From positions 1 through 64,000 of the forward strand of contig NZ_FUYN01000001.1 of NCBI RefSeq assembly GCF_900168025.1: a stretch of DNA of 64,000 nucleotides. Direction: 5' to 3'. A program made the position numbers and the translations under genes. Shown here piece by piece: positions 26,905 to 36,477 of this stretch. Numbering within the stretch: the first letter of the stretch is position 1; every line of letters starts with the position of its first letter. Under the pieces are notes generated by a model, which did no database searches, was not told where the DNA came from, and saw nothing but the letters and a program-made list of their open reading frames with translations. The stretch comes from Acetoanaerobium noterae. GTDB taxonomy: Bacteria; Bacillota; Clostridia; Peptostreptococcales; Filifactoraceae.

Positions 26905-27833
26905 ATTTTGCTTACTTTGCCAACTGGGTCTACATGGATTACTATATCTATCCCAGTTTGGCTTATAATATCTTTTTCTATTTTATCTACGATTGAGTGA
27001 GCATGAACTAACTCAAGTGAATCAAGCAGCTCAACATGAACAGAACCTATCGATCTTCCTGGACCATAATCGTGTATTCTCAAATCATGTATTCCAATAA
27101 TATACTCATTTTTTTGGATGAAACTACATACTTTCTCTACAGTTTCCTCTGATGGTGATTGTCCAAGAAGTATATTTACAGTGTCTTTTGATATATTAAA
27201 CCCAGTGTAGATTATTATAAGAGAAACAAGGACTCCTACAAACCCATCCACTGGAGCATTTACATAGCGCTGAATTACTGTAGATAAAATCACTGCACTA
27301 GTTGCTATAACATCGTTAAGGCTATCAGCTGCAGTTGCTTTATTTATACTTGAATTTATAGTTTTTCCAATATAAGTGTTATAAGAAAACATCCATATTT
27401 TAACTAAAATTGACATAAGTAAAATCAACATTAATATAGGATTAAATATTACTTCTTCAGGATTTCGTATTTTATCTACTGAGCTTTTTAATAGTTCAAA
27501 GCCTACTAACATGATTATAAAAGAGACTATTAGAGAAGATATATATTCTATTCTTCCATGACCAAATGGATGTTCCTCATCGGGTAAAGAATTACTCATT
27601 TTCACTCCTAGTATAGTTACTATAGAGGTACCCATGTCGGATAGATTGTTAAATGCATCAGATATTATGGCTATACTGTTCATAATTAATCCTATAGTCA
27701 GCTTGAGTCCAAACAAAAATAAATTACATAGGATGCCTAAAATACCTGACAATATCCCATAGGATTCTCTTACATATTTATTTTCTACGTCATTATAGTT
27801 TTTTACAAATTTTTTTATAATTAATTTTATCAA
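26901..27833 (-). CDS. cation diffusion facilitator metal exporter
   Basis: About 310 residues. Six membrane segments carry the CDF metal sites: SIAIISDAFNNLSDMG in helix 2 (Asn and Asp) and ATAADSLNDVIATS in helix 5, with HPFGHGRIEY between. The cytosolic C-terminal ferredoxin-like domain ends with HVELLDS and VIHVDPVG. These proteins exchange Zn, Mn or Fe for protons. No sound ribosome site precedes the first TTG (27872). The TTG at 27833 has GAGG ten bases before it and gives a normal N-terminus, so I choose it. It is convergent with ilvB. Confidence 0.88.
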   Translation of the reverse strand: MIKLIIKKFVKNYNDVENKYVRESYGILSGILGILCNLFLFGLKLTIGLIMNSIAIISDAFNNLSDMGTSIVTILGVKMSNSLPDEEHPFGHGRIEYISSLIVSFIIMLVGFELLKSSVDKIRNPEEVIFNPILMLILLMSILVKIWMFSYNTYIGKTINSSINKATAADSLNDVIATSAVILSTVIQRYVNAPVDGFVGVLVSLIIIYTGFNISKDTVNILLGQSPSEETVEKVCSFIQKNEYIIGIHDLRIHDYGPGRSIGSVHVELLDSLELVHAHSIVDKIEKDIISQTGIDIVIHVDPVGKVSKI

Positions 27834-27992
27834 TTTATAACATCCTCTTCTAAAAAAATCAAATTTACTCAATGATTTATATTGTATTCAAAATTATATT
27901 ATAGCCCTAAGCTTATGTTTTTGTTTAGAAATTTATTTGAATAAGCTTAGCCATTTCTATATATAATAACATTTTTCTTAAAAACAAACATA

Positions 27993-28027
27993 AAAAACTC
28001 ACAAAAGACTAAACTTTTGTGAGTTCT
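27993..28027 (-). terminator. terminator of the rhodanese lipoprotein gene
   Basis: AACTCACAAAAG and CTTTTGTGAGTT pair around a six-base loop, and a run of T follows on the minus strand. Confidence 0.85.
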
Positions 28028-28035
28028 TAATTTTA

Positions 28036-29007
28036 TTATTCTTGTACTAGAGGGTATCCCTTATTAATCCATCCACCTTCACCTGTTGCTGGTGTTCCTG
28101 CTCCAAAGTTCATGGAAACTGCATCATATCCTAAAATTCTTAGACCTGCTACTGCTTGTCCAGCTGTTTGTCCTGTATAGCAGTAAACAATAATTTTTTT
28201 GTCTGTTGGTAAAGTTCCAAATGATTCTTGCATTCCCTTTCCAAATGGAATGTTAATTGCTCCTTCAATATGTCCTTTAGCATAATCTTCTGCTTTTCTA
28301 ACTGATAGGAACTGGATACTTTCATCCTTTGCATCTAATAAAGCTTTTGCATCATCTTCGCTTATCTTATGATTTTCGTAAGTAGTTCCTTTTGCTGCTA
28401 CTAACTCATCAAAGTACACTTTTATTGCATCCTTTAACTCTGGAGCAATATCTGCTGGAGTAGATTTTACTAGCTCTACAGCTTCTGTTTGAGTTACTTC
28501 CTCGATACCTTCAACATTTGAAAGTCCTAATTTCCATCCTAAGTTTATAGAACGAACATTATATCCAGCCATATTAAGAAGAGCTGTAGCTTGTCCAGCT
28601 GTTTGTCCTGTATAGCAGTATAAGTAAACATCTTTATCTACTGGTAAATTCTCAAGGTTTTCAGCTATTGCCGGCCCCCAAGGAATGTTTACTGCATTCT
28701 TAAGATGTCCTTTGTTATAGTCTTCGTTTGATCTAATATCAACTACCAACATATCTTCTTCTGCTTTTACTTTTTCAACCAATTCTTTTTCATCAATTTT
28801 GTAAATGTTTTCAGGCATATTCGCAAAATATGCATTTGCTGCGTCTTTAACTACATCGGCTTCTTCTACTTGCTCAGTTTCAGTGCTCTCAACTGGTGCT
28901 TGAGGAGCTTCTTGAGCTGGCTCTTGAGATGGAGCACATGCTGCAAGTGATAAAGACATAATTAATGCAAGTGAAATAACAGAAAACTTTGATTTCAATC
29001 TTTTCAT
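28036..29007 (-). CDS. surface lipoprotein with two rhodanese domains
   Basis: 323 residues. A lipobox (SLAACAPS) near residue 24 is followed by a Gln/Glu/Pro-rich linker and two rhodanese-like domains, near 65-165 and 200-320. Both retain a Cys-centred active loop with the same sequence CYTGQTAGQA and a preceding SNEDYNKGHLKNAVNIPWG or KAEDYAKGHIEGAINIPFG block. Rhodaneses carry a persulfide on that Cys. The outward location implies extracellular sulfane-sulfur chemistry, for instance on thiosulfate or polysulfide, linking it to the YeeE/TusA cluster 8 kb away. AGGAGG precedes the ATG; single-gene unit. Confidence 0.88.
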   Translation of the reverse strand: MKRLKSKFSVISLALIMSLSLAACAPSQEPAQEAPQAPVESTETEQVEEADVVKDAANAYFANMPENIYKIDEKELVEKVKAEEDMLVVDIRSNEDYNKGHLKNAVNIPWGPAIAENLENLPVDKDVYLYCYTGQTAGQATALLNMAGYNVRSINLGWKLGLSNVEGIEEVTQTEAVELVKSTPADIAPELKDAIKVYFDELVAAKGTTYENHKISEDDAKALLDAKDESIQFLSVRKAEDYAKGHIEGAINIPFGKGMQESFGTLPTDKKIIVYCYTGQTAGQAVAGLRILGYDAVSMNFGAGTPATGEGGWINKGYPLVQE

Positions 29008-29195
29008 TTATATACCCTCCTAATGTTAACGTTATCTTTTTAACGTTTTATCTTTAACTAAATATTAACATCTAATTTTCATTCCAACTAATATATATTA
29101 GTTATACTACATAAGGTTTTGTTATACATTTCACATGTGACAATAATTAAAATCTATATTAAGATATATTAAGTTAAAAAATTAGGAGTAGTAAA

Positions 29196-30851
29196 ATGAA
29201 AATAAATAAAAATCAAATATTGTTATTCATAACTATAATTTCATATATATCCTTAAATCTAATTTATTTAGATAAATTTCCTTTCGTTCATTCTGATGAG
29301 CCATGGCTTAGCGGCTTATCTAAAAATATGCTCGAAAATACCTCATTATCTGTTACTGAACCTTTTTTTGATTTAATGCCTAGATATCCTCATGCATTAA
29401 AAGTAATTTTTCATTTGATTCAAATCCCTTTCATCTACTTTTTGGGTTATAATATTTTTTCAGTGAGATTAATATCTCTTATCTTTGGTCTATTGACACT
29501 ATTTATATTTTATATTTTGTTAAAAAAGCTCACAAATAAAACTTTAATTTCCTATTTAGGCACACTTTTATTAGCTGTAGACATTCAATTTATTTATGCT
29601 TCACATTTTGCAAGGCAAGAAATACTCTTGCTTTTTATATTTCTAGTTTCCCTATACATTTTATTTATCTGTAGATTTAATATAACTTTGACACCATCTA
29701 GAAACCAAAAATTAAATATGCTTTTTAATAAGCTTTCTGTTTTTACAATAAAAAGCGAGCCACTTTTAATTGGCTCGCTAATTGGCTTATCCATAGGAAT
29801 TCATCCTAATAGTTTTATAATATTTTTACCTATTTTTTTAATTTATAGTTTTGAATTTTTTTACAATAAACAAAAAAAAGATTATAAAATTTTTATATTT
29901 TTAACAACAGTCTCTTTGTTCGCTGCTTCATTTGTGCTACTTAGCTTTTATTTCGATAGTGACTTTGTAGCTCATTACTTTTCTTATGGCAAAAGTTTTA
30001 AGGTTGACTCATCTATTGTTGGAAAAATAAAAGGTTTTACTAAATTTTACAAGGATATTATAGAGCGAAACGGAAAAACATATTACATACCTAATCTGGA
30101 TTTCCAGTTTGTATTTTTTATAACTACTTTTATTTTATCTTTAATTGAATTAGTAAAAAACTATACAAATAATAAAAAAACTGAATTTACATGTTTATTA
30201 TATATGATTTTAAGTATAGCAGGTTTAAATTTAGGAGCTATGATTATTGGAAGATTTAATCAAACAAGTATTATTTTTCAGTTCCCACTTTATTATATTT
30301 TAGCCGTGTTATTAGTCAGAAACTTAAGTTCTAAAGCCCAAAATCTAGTCTTAATTAGCATAATAATTATTTCTAGCTATTTTTCATATATAAATATAAT
30401 GCCCTATAAGAATCTCGAATATAATTCATATCTAAAGGTCTTAAATGCTATACCATCGGATAGTATAGTATTAAGCAATCTAAATACTCACTATTATTTT
30501 CAAAACTCAAATTTTTATGATTATAGAAATTTGCCATATCTTGAAGAAAATAATTTAAGCATTAAGGAATATATTGAAAAAAATAAAATTGAATATATAG
30601 TAATCACTGAAGATCTAAGTTTTTTTTATAATAATAAGCCTCACTATAATGGGGTTTATGGCAATATAAATTTTTATCCAGATTTAGAAGTATTTTTAGC
30701 TCAAAGATGCAGTATAATTTCAAAAAGTAAATCTAGACTTTATCCCATGCATATGGTTAAATTCACTGGCCTTTATGAAGAATACAAATCCATTGCTGTT
30801 AAGGATTACTGGGACATTACAATTTATAAAGTTAATTACCCAATTAACTGA
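29196..30851 (+). CDS. GT-C membrane glycosyltransferase (ArnT/PMT-like, GT39/GT83 type)
   Basis: 551 residues with about eleven membrane segments. The first extracytoplasmic loop has HSDEPWLSG near residue 34, with the acidic residue expected for the GT-C catalytic centre, and a second loop has ASHFARQEILLL near 132. Length is like ArnT (about 550). Such enzymes move a sugar from a polyprenyl-phosphate donor to an acceptor outside the membrane. A GT2 of the polyprenyl-phosphate-sugar synthase type is encoded 4 kb away in the convergent operon and could make its donor. The end overlaps the ABC ATPase gene by 16 bases on the opposite strand. Acceptor unknown. Confidence 0.78.
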   Translation: MKINKNQILLFITIISYISLNLIYLDKFPFVHSDEPWLSGLSKNMLENTSLSVTEPFFDLMPRYPHALKVIFHLIQIPFIYFLGYNIFSVRLISLIFGLLTLFIFYILLKKLTNKTLISYLGTLLLAVDIQFIYASHFARQEILLLFIFLVSLYILFICRFNITLTPSRNQKLNMLFNKLSVFTIKSEPLLIGSLIGLSIGIHPNSFIIFLPIFLIYSFEFFYNKQKKDYKIFIFLTTVSLFAASFVLLSFYFDSDFVAHYFSYGKSFKVDSSIVGKIKGFTKFYKDIIERNGKTYYIPNLDFQFVFFITTFILSLIELVKNYTNNKKTEFTCLLYMILSIAGLNLGAMIIGRFNQTSIIFQFPLYYILAVLLVRNLSSKAQNLVLISIIIISSYFSYINIMPYKNLEYNSYLKVLNAIPSDSIVLSNLNTHYYFQNSNFYDYRNLPYLEENNLSIKEYIEKNKIEYIVITEDLSFFYNNKPHYNGVYGNINFYPDLEVFLAQRCSIISKSKSRLYPMHMVKFTGLYEEYKSIAVKDYWDITIYKVNYPIN

Positions 30852-31558
30852 TATATCTTATCGTATAAATCTAAAATCTCATTATTTTTTAATCGATGTT
30901 CTTTAGGTATGTTTAGAGGAATGTCTATAATAGTATCTCCTAAAACAACTATTCTATCTGATATATTTAGCGCCTCTAAAATATCATGGGTGACAAATAA
31001 AACTGTCATCTCTTTTTTCTCACTCAAATCGACTAGTAGATTTTGCATTGAAGTTCTAGTTTGTGCATCTAGACTGGCAAATGGCTCATCCATGAGAAAA
31101 AGTGCTGGATTAAGGCAAAGTGCTCTTGCCAGTGCTACCTTTTGCTTCATCCCTCCAGAAAGTTGAAAAGGATATTTATTTAAATCATCATCGTATTCTA
31201 CAAGCGATAAATAGTTTCTTGCCAGACTGACTATATCATTTTTTCTAAATTTAGATTTTTTACGCTTTTCAAGAGGAAAGCTAACATTTTGAAGCACTGT
31301 TTTCCAAGGAAAAAGCTGATTGAAATTCTGAAAAATCATAAATACTTTATAATCATAAGCACTATTGTTTATCTCTATATAGCCTTCATCTTTTGTTTCC
31401 ATCGATGCAATTAATCTAAGTAAAGTTGATTTTCCACAACCTGATTTCCCAAGTATGCTAACAAATTCGCCTTTCATAATACAAAGCGATAAATCTGAAA
31501 TAACTTTGCTTCCCTTATATGACTTATTTAAATTTTTAATTTCTAAAATAGGTTTCAT
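30836..31558 (-). CDS. ABC transporter ATPase, NitT/TauT (SsuB/TauB) type
   Basis: About 240 residues. Walker A is GKSGCGKST, the signature is LSGGMKQKVALARAL, and Walker B is LFLMDEPFASLDAQT. The family drives uptake of sulfonates, nitrate, taurine, thiamin precursors and similar small molecules. The start is placed at 31558 because its ATG overlaps the permease stop as TAATG; an earlier in-frame ATG at 31573 is less likely. It is the last gene of the six-gene operon. Confidence 0.88.
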   Translation of the reverse strand: MKPILEIKNLNKSYKGSKVISDLSLCIMKGEFVSILGKSGCGKSTLLRLIASMETKDEGYIEINNSAYDYKVFMIFQNFNQLFPWKTVLQNVSFPLEKRKKSKFRKNDIVSLARNYLSLVEYDDDLNKYPFQLSGGMKQKVALARALCLNPALFLMDEPFASLDAQTRTSMQNLLVDLSEKKEMTVLFVTHDILEALNISDRIVVLGDTIIDIPLNIPKEHRLKNNEILDLYDKIYQLIG

Positions 31559-32322
31559 TATATCATTCCCCATTTTTTTAAAGTTTTGTTTTCAAAAACT
31601 GAAAATAAATAATCCACCAAAGCACCTAATAGTACAATTACTATAAGACTTGCATACATAGCATTTGTATCCATAAAAACTCTTTTTTCAAATATATAAT
31701 ACCCGATACCACTTTTTCCATCGATAGCTCCGAATATCATTTCTGCTCCTATTAAAGCTCTCCAAGCTCTAGCCCAAGCTACTTTTAGCCCTGTAATAAC
31801 GCTTGGCAGTGCACCGATTAGCTGAATTTCAAAAAAACGCTGAAGCTTATTTATTCCAATCAAATCTGCTAGCTCTCTATATACTATAGGCTGAGTCTTT
31901 ATTCCACTCTTAATATTCACCATAACAGGCCAAATTACAGAGTGAAGAATAATAAAAATAATAGAATTTTTCCCCGTTCCAAACCACAAAATAACTATAG
32001 GAAGTATAGCTAAAGAAGGAAGTGGATCTAGCATTGAAGCCAATGTATCTGATAAGCTATCTATATATTTGTTATTCAAAGAAAAAATTACTAACATACA
32101 TGCAACTAAAAATCCCAAAGCAAGACCTTTGAGAATAAATGAAATAGAGTATGCTAATTTAATGTGTAAATCTTCCTGAAAAAACGAGTGTCCTAGAGCA
32201 GTAATAACTGAGCTAGGAGACGGAAATAATATTGGATTAAATATCTCAAGTTTAAACAATATTGACCATAGCATTACTATTAAAAAAATCCAAAAAAATT
32301 TAATTTTAATCATAGTACCCAT
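31558..32322 (-). CDS. ABC transporter permease, NitT/TauT (SsuC) type
   Basis: 254 residues and about six membrane helices, with the cytoplasmic EAA-type loop ELADLIGINKLQRFFEIQLIGALP that docks on the ATPase. The binding-protein-dependent permease fold of the SsuC/TauC group fits. The gene overlaps the substrate-binding gene by up to 17 bases; ATG 32322 or 32313 could start it. Gene order (binding protein, permease, ATPase) is usual for the family. Confidence 0.87.
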   Translation of the reverse strand: MGTMIKIKFFWIFLIVMLWSILFKLEIFNPILFPSPSSVITALGHSFFQEDLHIKLAYSISFILKGLALGFLVACMLVIFSLNNKYIDSLSDTLASMLDPLPSLAILPIVILWFGTGKNSIIFIILHSVIWPVMVNIKSGIKTQPIVYRELADLIGINKLQRFFEIQLIGALPSVITGLKVAWARAWRALIGAEMIFGAIDGKSGIGYYIFEKRVFMDTNAMYASLIVIVLLGALVDYLFSVFENKTLKKWGMI

Positions 32323-33283
32323 CCCATATTACTTCTTTTTCGTTATAAGCTTTTGATATATACTCTACCTTATTCATAAATTCACTAAATCTATTTACTC
32401 CCTTTATTTCCTGATTAAACTTTACCCCTTCCATATTCATAAAATCCTTGCTTTCCGGTATTGTCATATTGTATTTATCAGAAAAAATAGCAGCACTATC
32501 TTCAGGGTTAGCTTCAATATAAATAAGGGCATCCTTGATAGCTTCATTTAAGATTTTAACTTTTTTTATATCTGTTTCATTTTCTATTTTTCCAGCACCT
32601 ATTATAAATGTGAATTCTTCTCCAAAAGCTTCATTAGATTCCAGTATTATTTTCATGTCTTTGTCTTTTAATTCCATCTGAGTATACGGAGGTGTTGTAA
32701 AGTGTCCTTTTATTTCGTTTTTAGTTCTAAGTATATCCATAGCATCAGGGTGACTCATTGCAAGTAGCATAGAATCAAATTTTTTCGGCTCATTAAAAGC
32801 TTTATCTGCTGCCATTGAAAGTAAAATGTGCTGTACACTCCCTTGCTGAGGTAATGCTATTTTATCCTGAGCAGTAAAGTCCCCAAGAGTATTTATATCT
32901 GGCGAATTTACTACAAGTGATGAAGGAACACTAGAAAGTCCTGTAAAAGCTTTCCAGTTCATACCTTTATCATATCCAATCAAAAATGGAGGAATCGCCA
33001 TAAATCCAAAATCTATATCCCCAGAAAGCATACCTTCTCTTATAGCAGCAGTATTTCCAAGCTGCTTCCAGCTAATAGTTGTATTAGGATACTTTTTTTC
33101 TATAATTTTATTAATTTGGATTATCTCAAGTGGAAAATAGGCAGTTCCAAATTGATATCCTATATTAATCTCTAGATTATCTGTATTTTCGGCTTTTTTT
33201 GAAGAACACGATATTAAATTCATTGAAACTATTACTACAAGCAAAATCACAGCTGACGTTTTTAATTTATTATATATTCTCAT
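32306..33283 (-). CDS. ABC transporter substrate-binding lipoprotein, NitT/TauT type
   Basis: About 325 residues. A lipobox (MNLISCSS) is followed by a periplasmic-binding-protein type 2 fold of the SsuA/TauA/NMT1 group: EINIGYQFGTAYFPLEI at the start of the mature part, GMLSGDIDFGFMAIPPFL, and LPQQGSVQHILL. The ligand is not readable. Sulfonates, taurine-like compounds and thiamin precursors are all known for the family. ATG 33283 is preceded by GGGGG nine bases upstream; the ORF's earlier GTG lies in that site. It follows the ATP-grasp gene by about 20 bases. Confidence 0.83.
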   Translation of the reverse strand: MRIYNKLKTSAVILLVVIVSMNLISCSSKKAENTDNLEINIGYQFGTAYFPLEIIQINKIIEKKYPNTTISWKQLGNTAAIREGMLSGDIDFGFMAIPPFLIGYDKGMNWKAFTGLSSVPSSLVVNSPDINTLGDFTAQDKIALPQQGSVQHILLSMAADKAFNEPKKFDSMLLAMSHPDAMDILRTKNEIKGHFTTPPYTQMELKDKDMKIILESNEAFGEEFTFIIGAGKIENETDIKKVKILNEAIKDALIYIEANPEDSAAIFSDKYNMTIPESKDFMNMEGVKFNQEIKGVNRFSEFMNKVEYISKAYNEKEVIWDGYYD

Positions 33284-33305
33284 CGTAATTACCCCCACTA
33301 CATCA

Positions 33306-34541
33306 TTAATTTTCTAAATCAAGTAGAATATTTTCATTGTGCTCATTATATATTTTTAGTTTACTAAAAACTCTATCAATATTTTCATCTAGGTTAACTT
33401 TATTATCTCCTTTTATAACTACATATCCAACTCTAAGTCTAGCGTCTTGAATGTCTCCAAGTATATCTCCAGCCTTATAATTATATCCAGCTGCTAAAAC
33501 CCCATTCATTGATACGATTTCATTTATATCAGTCATTTTATTTATTAAGCCTGGCTTTGCAAATAACATAATAACCTTTAAAAACTCTTTGTTTTTATCT
33601 ATATCATAGTTCTCAATTTTAGAAATATCGATTTTTTCTCCAAGGCTCGATTTAATCAGAAAATCTAAAAAGTCGACTCCAGTTATTATAGGAATAAAAA
33701 TATCTTCATAAGCTCCTCCTATTCTAGCAGCTATTTCATTTACAATTATTCCCCTATTTCCAATTAACAGTTGATAATAAATAGGTCCATTTTCAATATC
33801 AAATGCTGTTGTTATTCTTTCACTTATATCATGTATTTCTTTATAATATTTATCATAATATTTAGAAGGAAAAACATGGCTCTTGCATATACCTATATGT
33901 TTACCTGAGCTAAAAGTATTTCTATCTGTTATAGTAAGTATTTTCAGCTTTTTATTATAGACCCACCCACTTACAGTAATCTCGTCTGATTCATAATACT
34001 CTTCAATGAGTGCTATATTAGCTCTTGAAAATGTCAACACTGAGTCGATATCAGTCTTTATTTCCTCTATAGTATTTAATTTGTATACTCCTCTTTGTCC
34101 TTGACTATCAATGGGTTTTATAACGAAGGGAGGATTTAAATTACTTAATTCTTCCTCCATAAAATTTTTACTTATAAATCTGAAATTTGCAGTTGGTATA
34201 TTATTTTTTTCAAATATTTGTTTCATTTTACTTTTGTTAGTAACGTTTACTGCCGTTTCTACATCAATACAAAAAGGTAACCCTAATTCTTCTGAAACTT
34301 TTGCGCAAGTCAAAACTGGCTGATCTGTACCTAAAGTCATTACTCCATTTATATTAAATTTTTTCGCTTCCTCTAAGCATCTACCGTAATCAAAAGTGCT
34401 CGCTTTAACAAAAGTATCTGCAATTTCTCTGCCTGGTGGATTATCAAGATAATCAGCTACAATAACTTCATGACCAAATTCTTTTGCTTTATTTATTGCA
34501 TTGACTTGACATGAGCCTCCTCCTAATATCATTAATTTCAA
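33306..34541 (-). CDS. ATP-grasp ligase (carbamoyl-phosphate-synthase-like)
   Basis: 411 residues. The N-terminal pre-ATP-grasp domain begins MILGGGSCQVNAINKAKEFGHEV. ATP-binding is shown by PFVIKPIDSQGQRGVY, and the Mg-binding end by IVNEIAARIGGAYED. This group (PurK/LysX/carboxylate-amine ligases) forms acyl-phosphates from carboxylic acids and joins them to amines. TTG start with AAGGAGG upstream; TTGA overlap with the GT2 stop. Sitting after an aminosugar transaminase, it could join an amino acid to an amino sugar or sugar lipid. That role is inference from context. Confidence 0.82.
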   Translation of the reverse strand: MKLMILGGGSCQVNAINKAKEFGHEVIVADYLDNPPGREIADTFVKASTFDYGRCLEEAKKFNINGVMTLGTDQPVLTCAKVSEELGLPFCIDVETAVNVTNKSKMKQIFEKNNIPTANFRFISKNFMEEELSNLNPPFVIKPIDSQGQRGVYKLNTIEEIKTDIDSVLTFSRANIALIEEYYESDEITVSGWVYNKKLKILTITDRNTFSSGKHIGICKSHVFPSKYYDKYYKEIHDISERITTAFDIENGPIYYQLLIGNRGIIVNEIAARIGGAYEDIFIPIITGVDFLDFLIKSSLGEKIDISKIENYDIDKNKEFLKVIMLFAKPGLINKMTDINEIVSMNGVLAAGYNYKAGDILGDIQDARLRVGYVVIKGDNKVNLDENIDRVFSKLKIYNEHNENILLDLEN

Positions 34542-35290
34542 GAGTTTTTCCTCCTTAATTTGATAAAATCTATTTCATACTGAGGTCTTTTATTGATATA
34601 AGTATCAAAATTTAATCTGCTATAATAAATAATTAAATTTATATAGAGCCTAACTAATTTTCTTATATTATAATTTGATTTCCCCACTTCTCTTCGTCTA
34701 TGACTTACATCTATATATGTTACATTTGTAGTTCTTTTAAATAATAAAGCTGATATATAAATAAAGTTTTTATCTGTTTTTATTATTTCGTCTATGATAT
34801 TTTTTCTTATTACTCTAAAACTTCCTATTTTTATATGCTTTGGTTTTCCAACAAGCACATTAAATGTACTATTCGTCAATTTACTTCCTAAATTTCTATA
34901 TAAATTATGTTGCTTATGCTTAGCAACACCATAAACTGCATCAAAACCTTGGTTGAGCCTTTCTTCCATTTTGAAAATCTCAGTTACTGGATTTTGCAAA
35001 TCATCATCCATAGTAACAACTAAATCATATACACAATATCTAAACCCACACAAAATTGCATTTTGCTGTCCATAATTTTTCTTTAATGAAATTACAGTTG
35101 TTTTATCTGGGTATTCACTGTAGATTTTATTTAGTACATCTAAACTTTCATCTTTGCTTGAATCATTGACAAATATCACTTCAAAATCTTTATTTTTATT
35201 TATAAACTCACTATATATTTCTTTAAATAAACTCATCAAAGTTAAACTACTATTATAAACAGGAACTACAATTGATATTTTGGATTTCAT
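34538..35290 (-). CDS. family 2 glycosyltransferase, polyprenyl-phosphate sugar synthase type
   Basis: 250 residues. The GT-A fold shows ISIVVPVYNSSLTLMSLF, EVIFVNDSSKDES, the metal-binding VTMDDDLQNPV and a YRNLGSKLTN segment. It is like DPM1, ArnC and GtrB, which put a sugar on polyprenyl phosphate, but it lacks the C-terminal pair of membrane helices. The end is rich in Arg/Lys/Tyr, suggesting a peripheral membrane position. It overlaps the aminotransferase stop as ATGA and the ATP-grasp start as TTGA, so the three proteins are made in close ratio. Confidence 0.87.
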   Translation of the reverse strand: MKSKISIVVPVYNSSLTLMSLFKEIYSEFINKNKDFEVIFVNDSSKDESLDVLNKIYSEYPDKTTVISLKKNYGQQNAILCGFRYCVYDLVVTMDDDLQNPVTEIFKMEERLNQGFDAVYGVAKHKQHNLYRNLGSKLTNSTFNVLVGKPKHIKIGSFRVIRKNIIDEIIKTDKNFIYISALLFKRTTNVTYIDVSHRRREVGKSNYNIRKLVRLYINLIIYYSRLNFDTYINKRPQYEIDFIKLRRKNS

Positions 35291-36435
35291 AATATCTGTT
35301 CTCCAACAAAATTATCTATATAATCACAAACATAATTAATCTCTTTTTCAGAAATAGCATTATACAACGGAAGCCTTAGTAAGCGTTGACTTAGATTATC
35401 AGTATACTTTAGCTCATTACTCTCAAAACCATATTTTTTCCCCATAATTGAATTATGTAGCGGAATAAAATGAAAAGCTGAACCTATATTATGCTTTTTT
35501 AAAAAAGTCTGAAGTTCATCTCTAATAATTTTGTTCTTTGTAATTATATAAAAAATATGATTATTGGAATTTGCATACTCAGGTAAAATCATAGGTCTAA
35601 AATAGTTTTTATATTTCTTTTTACTCAATCTTTCTAAATATATGCTAGCAAGTTTTTTTCTTTTACTATTTATTCTATCAAAGTTTTCAAGTTGACTACA
35701 CAAAACTGCCATCAGAATTTCTGATGGACAATAACTTGATCCTTGATCTACCCACTCATATTTTGACACCTTTCCATTAATTAAATCTTGTCTATTTGTT
35801 CCTTTTTGTCTTATAATTTCAGCTTTTTTTAGCCACTCTTTATCTTTTCTATTTATAATTAAACATCCTGCTTCTCCTGCTATGAAATTCTTGGTACTAT
35901 GAAAGCTAATGCATGCCATATCCCCCATGCTTCCTAGATTTTTATCATAAAATTTTGAACCTAATGCTTGAGCCGCATCTTCAATAACAGGTAGTTTATA
36001 TTTTTTTGATATTTCCATAATTTTATCCATATCACAGGCTATTCCTGCATAATGCATAACTATAATTGCCTTTGTCTTACTAGAGATATTTTTTTCAATT
36101 TCCTCAGGAGATATATTCATGGTTTTTGGATCCAAATCAACAAAAACAGGAGTAGCTCCTCTTAATACTATGCAATTAGCTGCCGATGGGAAATTAAATG
36201 AAGCCAATATAACTTCATCTCCTTGCTTAAAATCAAGTATAAGTGCCGCCATTTCCAAAGCATGAGTAGCCGAGGTTGTCATATATACTTCTTGAAACCC
36301 AAATTTATCTTTTAATAAAGCTTTTGCCTTGCTTGTATATTTTCCATCTGAAGCTGTAACTCCAATATCAAAGGCATCTTTAACATATTCTAGTTCTTGT
36401 TCAAAGTGATATTCCTTATGAAAAGGTATTTCCAT
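35287..36435 (-). CDS. DegT/DnrJ/EryC1 aminotransferase, WecE (RffA)-like
   Basis: 382 residues. PLP-binding motifs are clear: TTSATHALEMAAL, HYAGIACDMDKIM, VIEDAAQALGS and the Schiff-base Lys in SFHSTKNFIAGEAG. Blocks such as EIIRQKGTNRQD, YEWVDQGSSY and HFIPLHNS match WecE, the dTDP-4-amino-4,6-dideoxygalactose transaminase of enterobacterial common antigen. It would transaminate a 4-keto-6-deoxy nucleotide sugar with glutamate. No RmlA/RmlB-type genes are in the window, so the substrate must come from elsewhere. First gene of the six-gene operon, divergent from a TusA-like gene with a shared promoter region. Confidence 0.88.
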   Translation of the reverse strand: MEIPFHKEYHFEQELEYVKDAFDIGVTASDGKYTSKAKALLKDKFGFQEVYMTTSATHALEMAALILDFKQGDEVILASFNFPSAANCIVLRGATPVFVDLDPKTMNISPEEIEKNISSKTKAIIVMHYAGIACDMDKIMEISKKYKLPVIEDAAQALGSKFYDKNLGSMGDMACISFHSTKNFIAGEAGCLIINRKDKEWLKKAEIIRQKGTNRQDLINGKVSKYEWVDQGSSYCPSEILMAVLCSQLENFDRINSKRKKLASIYLERLSKKKYKNYFRPMILPEYANSNNHIFYIITKNKIIRDELQTFLKKHNIGSAFHFIPLHNSIMGKKYGFESNELKYTDNLSQRLLRLPLYNAISEKEINYVCDYIDNFVGEQIL

Positions 36436-36477
36436 AACTATTAACCTTCTTTGCTTTTTATAATTGTTTATTTGTGT

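Noticed and set aside
28149-28334. 61-codon frame inside the rhodanese lipoprotein on the same strand
   Set aside because: Out-of-frame shadow of the repeat CYTGQTAGQA region.
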